In this document: piece by piece, positions 38,440-45,378 of the stretch
Layout of the letters: the number at the start of each line of letters is the position of its first letter
How positions within the stretch are numbered: the first letter of the stretch is position 1
From: SSF26 sp037443945
GTDB taxonomy: Bacteria; Chloroflexota; Anaerolineae; J102
DNA: 60,930 nucleotides
Assembly (NCBI GenBank): GCA_037443945.1
Contig: JBBINH010000017.1
Span: 1-60,930, forward strand
Direction of reading: 5' to 3'
Program-made: the position numbers and the translations under genes
The notes under the pieces: model-generated
Told to the model about the DNA's origin: nothing
What the model saw: only the letters and a program-made list of their open reading frames with translations
The model's database searches: none

Positions 38440-39186
38440 CTAACATTGGCATCCCAAAGGGACCGACAACACCGGCCCCTCCTGACAGAGCAGACGGCCG
38501 GCGTGCTCGCAGGAGCCGCACAGTCCCAACCCGCAGCGCATGTAAGCCTCCCAGGACAATTGCGCCGGTATCCCATATCGCTGCGCCAGGCGCGCCAAGG
38601 CGACGAGCATGCCATGGGGTCCGCAGCCGTAAAGCCCATCCACGGCCCCGGCCGCCAACAGCGGCGCCACCGCATCCGTCACCAGGCCCTTCTGGCCCCG
38701 GCTGCCGTCCTCTGTCGTCACCATGACGTGGACGCCCAGCCCGGCAAGACGGTCCACAAAGAGCAGATCGGCTGCCGTACGGGCGCCGATGACGGCCGTC
38801 ACGGGAGCGCCGGTCGCCACGGCCCGCCGGGCGAGGAACCAAAGGGGCGCCACCCCATACCCTCCGCCCACGAGCAACGGCCGTTGCCCGCCGAGGACAA
38901 AGCCGCGGCCCAACGGACCCCGCAGCCACAGTCGCGCCCCCGGTTGCAGACGATGAAGCAGCCGCGTAAAAGGCCCGACGGCGGCCACCGTGATCGTCAC
39001 GGGATCGGCATCCACCAGGCTAAACGGCTTTTCGTCATGGCGTGGCAACCAGGCCAGCAGGAACTGCCCCGGTTCGGCCTGCCAGCGGGCAGCCAACACC
39101 AGGGTTTTCGTCTGGGCGTTTTCGGTGCGAATCGCCTCGATACGCGTGGCCTGAGGCAGCATGGGTGGCAAAACCACCGCACTCAT
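38440..39186 (-). CDS. pyrK: Dihydroorotate dehydrogenase electron-transfer subunit
   Basis: PyrK carries electrons from PyrD to NAD through FAD and a 2Fe-2S centre. The 248-residue protein has a ferredoxin-reductase-like domain (F-S-L-V-D, G-P-x-G-R-G) and the C-terminal cluster motif C-G-L-G-L-C-G-S-C-E with a distal Cys in L-L-C-Q-E-G-P. The start overlaps the pyrD stop by 4 bases, as usual for this pair. Confidence 0.94.
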   Translation of the reverse strand: MSAVVLPPMLPQATRIEAIRTENAQTKTLVLAARWQAEPGQFLLAWLPRHDEKPFSLVDADPVTITVAAVGPFTRLLHRLQPGARLWLRGPLGRGFVLGGQRPLLVGGGYGVAPLWFLARRAVATGAPVTAVIGARTAADLLFVDRLAGLGVHVMVTTEDGSRGQKGLVTDAVAPLLAAGAVDGLYGCGPHGMLVALARLAQRYGIPAQLSWEAYMRCGLGLCGSCEHAGRLLCQEGPVLSVPLGCQC

Positions 39187-40175
39187 GCCGGTCCATGAGC
39201 GGCCGGAAAGGGCGGTGGCGACGGTGGCAGATCGTACACCGGCTCGCGGTGGGCCAGCCCGCGCACGGCCTCCGGGGACGTGTACCCGTGGCTGCTCAGC
39301 CAGGCCGCCAATTCGTCCCGGATGAGGGTGATGGCCTCCGGTCCTCGGTAGTACACCGCGCTGCCTACGCCCACGGCCGTGGCACCGGCCATGAGCATGG
39401 CCACGGCATCGGCGCCCGTGGTCACCCCACCCGTGCCGATGATGGGCACGTGGGGCACGGCCTGGTGGATTTCGTACACGCAGCGCAGGGAAATGGGTAA
39501 TAGGGCCGGCCCCGAAATGCCCCCACGGCGATTGGCCAAAATGGGCTGGCCGCTTTCCAGATCGATGATCAGGCCGGGCATCGTGTTGATCGCGCAGATG
39601 GCATCGGCCCCGGCCGCCACCACGGCCTGAGCGATACGGCCGATATCGGGCACATCCGGGGCCAGCTTGACGATGAGGGGGATGTGGGGCACGGCCTCTT
39701 TGATCGCCGCCGTCACGGCGGCCGCGCTCTCGGCGCGTGCGGCGAAAGGCTCACCGAACTCGCTATGGACGTTCGGACAGGAGATGTTGGCCTCCAGGAA
39801 ATCGGGTTCGGCCTGGGCCAGCACCGCCGCCACCCGACCGAAGTTCGCCACCGTATCGGCGAAGAAGCTGGCGATGAGGGCGCTGCCCAGCGGCGCCAGA
39901 GCGGCCTTGGCCGCCGCCAGAATGGCGACTTCGGCCTCGGCGCCGGGATTGGGCAGGCCGATGGCATTGAGGAGGCCGTGTCCCCAATCCAGGCAGGTGG
40001 GATTGACATGGCCGCGCCGCGGTTCGGGACCGCAGCTCTTGCTGGTCACGGCGCCGCATCCGGCCTGCGCCGCCCGCACGAGCAGCGTAGCCGATGTGCC
40101 CCAAATGCCCGAAGCCAGCACCAGCGGCGTCGGCAGGCGCCGCCGGAGGAAGGACGTGGCAAGCCGGATGTCCAA
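39183..40175 (-). CDS. pyrD: Dihydroorotate dehydrogenase, class 1B catalytic subunit
   Basis: PyrD oxidises dihydroorotate to orotate with FMN. The 330-residue protein has the catalytic Cys in N-I-S-C-P-N-V (~133), the K-L-A-P-D substrate block, and the C-terminal FMN phosphate site G-T-G-G-V-T-T-G-A-D-A. The Cys (not Ser) and the adjacent pyrK place it in class 1B, which uses NAD. Confidence 0.96.
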   Translation of the reverse strand: MDIRLATSFLRRRLPTPLVLASGIWGTSATLLVRAAQAGCGAVTSKSCGPEPRRGHVNPTCLDWGHGLLNAIGLPNPGAEAEVAILAAAKAALAPLGSALIASFFADTVANFGRVAAVLAQAEPDFLEANISCPNVHSEFGEPFAARAESAAAVTAAIKEAVPHIPLIVKLAPDVPDIGRIAQAVVAAGADAICAINTMPGLIIDLESGQPILANRRGGISGPALLPISLRCVYEIHQAVPHVPIIGTGGVTTGADAVAMLMAGATAVGVGSAVYYRGPEAITLIRDELAAWLSSHGYTSPEAVRGLAHREPVYDLPPSPPPFPAAHGPA

Positions 40176-40189
40176 CGAAATCCCCCGTT

Positions 40190-41620
40190 TCAGGTCGAAG
40201 GCCCCGCCGTGGAAGCGGGGGCGGTCGCCCGCGTGGTGCGTAGATAAGACCGCACCGCCGCCGCCTGGTCGGCCGTTATACGGCCGGCCGCGACGAGGAT
40301 GTCCAGCAGGTCCGAGAAGGCGTAGGCGGCGTGGAGCTGCACCCCCGCCGCGGCTAGATGCTCGCGACCGCCTTGCTCGCGGTCCACCAGGACCACGGCA
40401 TCGCGCACCTCAAGCCCTTCCGCCCGCAGGAGGTGGACCGTCTCCAGCAGATTGCCGCCGCCTGTCACCAGGTCCTCGACCACAACCACCCGCTCGCCGG
40501 GCCGGTAGTCACCCTCGATCCGTCGCGCCCGACCGTGGGTCTTGGTCTCCTTGCGGGTGTAAAGCAGCGGGAGGTTCGTCTCCAGGCTCAGGGCCGTGGC
40601 GATGGGCAGACCGGCATAGGGCACGGCGGCCAGGCGTTCCACGCGCAGCCCGGCCAACAGTCCGGCATAGACCTGCGCCGCCAGCGCCAAGGCCGCCGGG
40701 TCGGAGACCAGCAGGCGCAGGTCCAGATACACCGGCGAAGGGAGGCCGGAGGCCAGGGTGAATTCGCCAAAGCGCACACAGCCCAGATCGTGGAGTCGTA
40801 AGGCCAGTCGATGCAGTCGGGGATCGATCGGCCGCTCGGGCGGGACCGCGGCCGTTGACATCCGGGCTACCAGAGCGGTCGCCGCCTGTTGCGGATCGTC
40901 GGCCTGGGCAATGTGACGGCCCACGTTGAGGAGCACGCCGCGGCCGTCGCTACGGCGGCCCTCTTGCAGGGCCACAACGGCATCGCCGCCCTGCGCGCCT
41001 ATCCCCGGTACCAGGAACCAGACCTCCGGCGCCAGGGCCCGCACCTGGCCCAGCACTTCGGGATGGGTGGCGCCGACCACCAGCCCCACGTTGCCGCCAC
41101 CCCAGGTCGGAGCCAGGGTGGCAATGCTCTGATAGAGGGGAAAGCCCCATCGGCCCAGGTGTTGCACCTCGCCGGCGCCGGGATTCGAGCTATGGCAGAG
41201 CACGAAGACATACCGATCCCGATAGGCCGTAAACGGCCGCACGCCATCCCCACCCAGATAGGGATTGACGGTGACGGCATCGGCGTCCCAGACCTCGAAA
41301 CAGGCGCGGGCATAGGCGGCCGCCGTAGGGCCGATGTCGGCCCGCTTGGCATCGAGGATGACGGGGATCTCCGGCGGGATGGCGGCCAGGGTTTGGCCGA
41401 GAAGGTCATAGCCCTCTCGCCCCAGGGCTTCGTAATAGGCCAGATTGGGTTTATAGCAGACGGCGAGGTCGGCGGTGGCAGCGATGAGGGACCAGTTCCA
41501 GTCGAGCAGGTCGGCATAGCGGGTCGGGCGCCGGGCCGGATCGGGGTCCAGACCCACGCACAACGGTGCCCGACCCTGGGCCAGCAGAGCGTGGAGTTTA
41601 CCGAGGAAACGGTTGTCCAT
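40190..41620 (-). CDS. pyrFE: Orotidine-phosphate decarboxylase-orotate phosphoribosyltransferase fusion
   Basis: The 476-residue protein joins OMP decarboxylase (~1-270, with D-A-K-R-A-D-I-G near residue 90) and orotate phosphoribosyltransferase (~275-470, with the PRPP loop V-V-V-V-E-D-L-V-T-G-G-G). It thus catalyses the last two steps of UMP synthesis in order reversed from the eukaryotic UMPS. The decarboxylase is of the long bacterial type seen in fused and cyanobacterial/Chloroflexota forms. Confidence 0.94.
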   Translation of the reverse strand: MDNRFLGKLHALLAQGRAPLCVGLDPDPARRPTRYADLLDWNWSLIAATADLAVCYKPNLAYYEALGREGYDLLGQTLAAIPPEIPVILDAKRADIGPTAAAYARACFEVWDADAVTVNPYLGGDGVRPFTAYRDRYVFVLCHSSNPGAGEVQHLGRWGFPLYQSIATLAPTWGGGNVGLVVGATHPEVLGQVRALAPEVWFLVPGIGAQGGDAVVALQEGRRSDGRGVLLNVGRHIAQADDPQQAATALVARMSTAAVPPERPIDPRLHRLALRLHDLGCVRFGEFTLASGLPSPVYLDLRLLVSDPAALALAAQVYAGLLAGLRVERLAAVPYAGLPIATALSLETNLPLLYTRKETKTHGRARRIEGDYRPGERVVVVEDLVTGGGNLLETVHLLRAEGLEVRDAVVLVDREQGGREHLAAAGVQLHAAYAFSDLLDILVAAGRITADQAAAVRSYLRTTRATAPASTAGPST

Positions 41621-41626
41621 GCCGAA

Positions 41627-42796
41627 TCAGTAGAGGAACATCGGCTTGCCCTCGACATGGGTCAGCTTGGGCCGGTATTGCTCCACGTCGTAGAACTCGT
41701 CCACATCGACCCGCTTGACCCCGCGGGTGGTGTAATCGGCGGCGACATGGGTATAACGGCCCTCGCGCAACGCCACCATGCGGCCGGTAACCCCGCGCGT
41801 GACCAGCGAAACCGCCAGCGAGCCGAAATTGGCCGCCACGATGCGATCGAGGGCATCGGGCGGCCCCGAACGCATCAGATAGGCCAGTTGTTGATAGATG
41901 ATGTTCTGGCCGGTCAGGCGTTTGATGGCCTGGGCCGTGATAAAGCCGATGCCGCCGAGCTTGCGATGGCCGTAGGCATCTTCTTCGCCGTATTCGACCA
42001 CCTGCCCCTCGATCATCGTGGCACCCTCGGAAATGGTCATGATGCAGTAGTTGCTGGGATTCTGGCGTTTGTCCTCCATCAGCAACCGGGCCAGTTTCTC
42101 CACATCAAAGGGCACCTCGGAGATGATGGCACGGTCGACATTGGCGCAATAAGCGCTGATCAGCGAAGTCTCGCCGGAATTGCGGCCGAAAAGCTCGATG
42201 ATGCCGATCCGTTCGTGCGAACCGATCGATGTGCGCAGGTTCGTGATCAGCTCGACCGAGCGGGTCACGGCCGTGCTGAAGCCAATGCAATAGTCGGTGC
42301 CGAAAACATCGTTGTCCATCGTTTTGGGGATGGAGACGATGGGAAAGCCCTCATTGTGAAGGCGAGCGCCGTAACTCAAGGTGTCGTCGCCACCGATGGG
42401 GATGAGCACATCCACATGCAGGTCGGCCAGGGTTTGCAGGATTTTGCTCGTACAATCGAGATTGCCCTTGGCGTTGACGGGGAAATCGTTGGGGTTCAGA
42501 AAGGCGGGCAGATCGCCCACCTTCACGTTGCTGGGATGCGTGCGCGAGGTGTGGAGGAACGTACCGCCGGTACGGTCGATGGTGCGCACGATGGCTTTGT
42601 CCAACTCGATGACCCATTTGCCCCAGCTTTGCGGGTCATCCGGGTTATAGTGGAGGGGACCGGCCCACCCGCGACGAAACCCGAGCACACGCCAGCCCTC
42701 ATCCACGGCGCGGGTGACCACTTGTTTGATACAGGGATTGAGTCCGGGAACATCGCCGCCCCCTGTAAGGACGGCAAGAGTCTTTTTGTGCGTCAT
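41627..42796 (-). CDS. pfp: Phosphofructokinase, predicted PPi-dependent
   Basis: The 389-residue protein has the PFK frame T-G-G-G-D-V-P-G-L-N near the start, G-G-D-D-T at 135-139 and P-K-T-M-D-N-D at 157-163. In ATP-dependent PFK the equivalents are G-G-D-G-S and P-G-T-I-D-N-D; Asp for Gly in the first and Lys for Gly in the second are the known marks of PPi-dependent enzymes. The reaction is therefore probably the reversible fructose 6-phosphate + PPi. It lies inside the pyrimidine operon, 6 bases before pyrFE, an unusual place. A proton pyrophosphatase is encoded at 53038-55374. ATG 42796 is preferred over a longer start. Confidence 0.9.
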   Translation of the reverse strand: MTHKKTLAVLTGGGDVPGLNPCIKQVVTRAVDEGWRVLGFRRGWAGPLHYNPDDPQSWGKWVIELDKAIVRTIDRTGGTFLHTSRTHPSNVKVGDLPAFLNPNDFPVNAKGNLDCTSKILQTLADLHVDVLIPIGGDDTLSYGARLHNEGFPIVSIPKTMDNDVFGTDYCIGFSTAVTRSVELITNLRTSIGSHERIGIIELFGRNSGETSLISAYCANVDRAIISEVPFDVEKLARLLMEDKRQNPSNYCIMTISEGATMIEGQVVEYGEEDAYGHRKLGGIGFITAQAIKRLTGQNIIYQQLAYLMRSGPPDALDRIVAANFGSLAVSLVTRGVTGRMVALREGRYTHVAADYTTRGVKRVDVDEFYDVEQYRPKLTHVEGKPMFLY

Positions 42797-42893
42797 ATGA
42801 GCCTCGATGGGAAGCAATTCACTAAAAATGCGGGTAAAAAGAAACGACAATGTCTGCGTTTTCTTTGCTTACGGAGCTTTCGGAACGATTTTT

Positions 42894-43880
42894 TCAAGCT
42901 TTGCCCAGGACGGCGGCCAGCAGGGCCATGCGGATGAACATCCCGTTTTCCATTTGCCGGAAGTAGGCAGCGCGGGGATCTCGATCAACCGCATACGCGA
43001 TCTCGCCCACGCGCGGGAAGGGATGCATCAACACGGCCGTGGGTTTGGCCTGGGCCATCAACCGGGGGTCGATGATGTAATAATCCTTGACGCGCTCGTA
43101 CTCGGTCAAATCGGCGAAGCGCTCCTTCTGGACCCGGGTCACGTAGAGGACATCCACCTCGCCGATGACCTCATGGATATCCTCCACCTCGACGGCCTGA
43201 TGGCCACGTGTCCGGACTTCGGCCAGCATGTCAGGCGGCAGGCGCAGAATGGCGGGCGAGACGAAGTAGAACGCGGTATCGTACAGGCAGAGCAGCCGGG
43301 TGAGGCTGTGCACGGTACGGCCGTATTTGAGGTCGCCCACCATGGCCACCTTGAGGCCATCGAGACGTCCCAGTTCCTGCTCGATGGTGTAGAGATCGAG
43401 CAAGGCCTGGGTGGGATGCTCACCGATGCCGTCGCCGGCATTGATGACGGGTTTGGAGGCGTAATCGGCGGCGATCTGGGCGGAGCCGACTTCCGGGTGG
43501 CGCAGGACGATGACATCGGCATAGCACTCGAGGGTGCGCACCGTATCGGGCAACGACTCCCCTTTGGCCACCGAGGAGTAGCGCACTTCGTTGATGGGAA
43601 TGACCTGGCCGCCCAGCCGCAGCATGGCGGCCATGAACGAGGAGGCCGTGCGCGTGCTGGGTTCGTAGAAGAGGTTGGCCAGCACCTTGCCGCTCAGCAG
43701 GTCGGCCGAACCGAAACGTCGCACCAGGGTGCGCATCTCGTCGGCCACGGCGAAGATGTAGGCCAGTTTGGCGCGGTCGAACTGCCGTACCGAGAGGATA
43801 TCCTGGCCGAAGAAACCGTTGTGGTGGTGATCGGCCGGTTGTCGGTAGGGATGAGACGGGGAAAGGGTGGAGGCGCTCAT
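42894..43880 (-). CDS. pyrB: Aspartate carbamoyltransferase catalytic subunit
   Basis: PyrB condenses carbamoyl phosphate and aspartate. The 328-residue protein has the carbamoyl-phosphate loop F-Y-E-P-S-T-R-T (~73-80), the H-P-T-Q motif (~160) and H-P-F-P-R at the C-terminus. No pyrI regulatory subunit gene is nearby. The ~100-base gap to the PFK gene holds no terminator. Confidence 0.95.
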   Translation of the reverse strand: MSASTLSPSHPYRQPADHHHNGFFGQDILSVRQFDRAKLAYIFAVADEMRTLVRRFGSADLLSGKVLANLFYEPSTRTASSFMAAMLRLGGQVIPINEVRYSSVAKGESLPDTVRTLECYADVIVLRHPEVGSAQIAADYASKPVINAGDGIGEHPTQALLDLYTIEQELGRLDGLKVAMVGDLKYGRTVHSLTRLLCLYDTAFYFVSPAILRLPPDMLAEVRTRGHQAVEVEDIHEVIGEVDVLYVTRVQKERFADLTEYERVKDYYIIDPRLMAQAKPTAVLMHPFPRVGEIAYAVDRDPRAAYFRQMENGMFIRMALLAAVLGKA

Positions 43881-43889
43881 GATGCCACC

Positions 43890-44960
43890 TCAGGCATGGG
43901 CAAGCGGACTAAGGATGCAACCCGAGCCGGGTGAGGCCAGGATCTGACCATCCCGGAACACTTCGCGGTTGCGCAAGACTACACGGCGCACACGCCCACG
44001 CGCCGGCATCCCCGCAAAAGGACTCCAACCGGCCCGGGTGTACCAGCCGTCGCCGGGCAACGTGTACCGGGCATCCGTGTCCACCTCGATAAAGGTATCG
44101 GCCGGGACGGGAAGTCGAAAGATACGGGCCGGGTGGGTATGCATCTTGGCGATCAGCGCCTCCAGGGTCAGCCGGCCCTCGGACACGGCCTGGAGCATGA
44201 GCGGCAGCGCCGTTTCCAGGCCGGGCATACCCGGCGGCGGATTGGGACCTTCCTTCTCCTGGCAGGTGTGGGGCGCGTGGTCGGTGGCAATGCAATCGAT
44301 GATATCGAGATGGTCCCACAGGGCCTGACGGTCGCGCTCGGTGGCCAGCGGCGGTTTGACATGGCCGTATGGCCCCAGCCGGTCTCGGTCGGCCTCGGTG
44401 AGAAAGAGATGATGGGGTGTCACTTCGCAGGTCACGGCGAGACCGTCCCGCCGCGCCGCGGCGATCAGTTCGATTTCGCTTTTCAGGCTGACGTGGGCGA
44501 CATGCAGCCGTTGACGGTAGCGCCCGGCCAGGTGCAGACAGGCGGCCAGGAGGGTCTCTTCGGCGTGAACCACGATCGGACCCGGCCCCCGCCAGGCAGC
44601 GAAATAGGCCGCCAGTGTCTCCAGGCGTTCGATGCGCAGATGGCCGAAGGTCTCGGCGACGTAGATCTTGAGACCGCACGCGCGGGGGATCGCGGCGACG
44701 GCCGTCGGCGAGGCATCGTTGGCTGCCCCCACGAAGAACCCTACATCGCACACCGCTTTAGCGGCGGCCAGACGGATTTTGGCGGCCAGATGCTCCTCGC
44801 TGCACGTCGGCGGCACCGTGTTGGGCATATCCAGAACGGCGGTAAAACCCCCCGCCAAAGCCGCACAGGTGCCGGAAAACAGATCCTCCTTGTGCGTTAG
44901 ACCGGGGTCACGCAGATGAACATGAGGATCGATAAGACCGGGAAGGCGCAGGAGGGGCAT
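43890..44960 (-). CDS. pyrC: Dihydroorotase
   Basis: PyrC cyclises carbamoyl aspartate. The 356-residue protein has the metal motif G-L-I-D-P-H-V-H-L-R near the start, further His residues in V-H-A-E and H-V-S (~135 and ~160), and A-T-D-H-A-P-H near residue 250. It is the first gene of the operon. ATG 44960 is preferred; an in-frame ATG at 44996 would lie inside the leader hairpin and would make that hairpin coding. Confidence 0.93.
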   Translation of the reverse strand: MPLLRLPGLIDPHVHLRDPGLTHKEDLFSGTCAALAGGFTAVLDMPNTVPPTCSEEHLAAKIRLAAAKAVCDVGFFVGAANDASPTAVAAIPRACGLKIYVAETFGHLRIERLETLAAYFAAWRGPGPIVVHAEETLLAACLHLAGRYRQRLHVAHVSLKSEIELIAAARRDGLAVTCEVTPHHLFLTEADRDRLGPYGHVKPPLATERDRQALWDHLDIIDCIATDHAPHTCQEKEGPNPPPGMPGLETALPLMLQAVSEGRLTLEALIAKMHTHPARIFRLPVPADTFIEVDTDARYTLPGDGWYTRAGWSPFAGMPARGRVRRVVLRNREVFRDGQILASPGSGCILSPLAHA

Positions 44961-44970
44961 CCGTGCTCCA

Positions 44971-45012
44971 TAAAAAACCCGCTGGGTGGCAGGCATCGTT
45001 GCCCCGGCGGGT
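44971..45012 (-). terminator. Terminator-like hairpin in the pyrC leader (possible attenuator)
   Basis: Reading the minus strand, ACCCGC (45012-45007) can pair with GCGGGT (44982-44977), followed at once by six T. The pairing lies between the promoter-like sequence and the pyrC ATG. Attenuation of pyr operons by such hairpins is known; no antiterminator partner could be established by eye. The loop is long (~24 bases), which weakens the case. Confidence 0.4.
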
Positions 45013-45023
45013 CAGACTGGCTC

Positions 45024-45053
45024 AGTATAGCACAAAGGGGGAGGGATGGGCAA
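45024..45053 (-). promoter_or_regulatory. Putative pyr operon promoter
   Basis: On the minus strand TTGCCC (45053-45048) and TATACT (45029-45024) are 18 bases apart. The -35 lies within the target duplication of repeat D, so the insertion is directly upstream of, and overlaps, the promoter. Confidence 0.55.
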
Positions 45054-45056
45054 ACA

Positions 45057-45162
45057 GACTCGGTTCCGGAGTGTGTTGGCGCAAGCGGGGCAGGCATAAC
45101 GTTCAAACGTTCTAACGTTCAAACGTGCAAACGGTCTCACCAACAAAAGATAGAACCGAGTC
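45057..45162 (+). repeat. Dispersed inverted-terminal repeat, copy D
   Basis: Ends are GACTCGGTTC and GAACCGAGTC with about five internal 8-bp units, some altered. The flanks GGCAAACA at 45049-45056 and 45163-45170 are an exact 8-bp duplication. The rest of the gap to 45378 holds no recognisable gene. Confidence 0.82.
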
Positions 45163-45378
45163 GGCAAACAGCTTGCATGCCCGGCCCCGTTGGGCTCTTC
45201 GGGCGAAACACCGGGAAGGGGCATAGCCCGGCCGAGCCGATCCCCTTCAAGACCTTGCAACCCCCATTCTGAGTCCATGGCGCCGAGCGTCGGCCGGCCG
45301 GTGGCCGCAGGCCCATGACGGGCGACTTCCGTCGCCACGTAGACCGTTGCGTCTTGCCCATAACCAAGGAGGCATCCC

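Noticed and set aside
40889..42937. Long 682-codon plus-strand frame opposite pyrFE and pfp
   Set aside because: It is a GC-driven antisense shadow rich in Gly, His, Gln and Asp, without domains; the minus-strand genes are certain.
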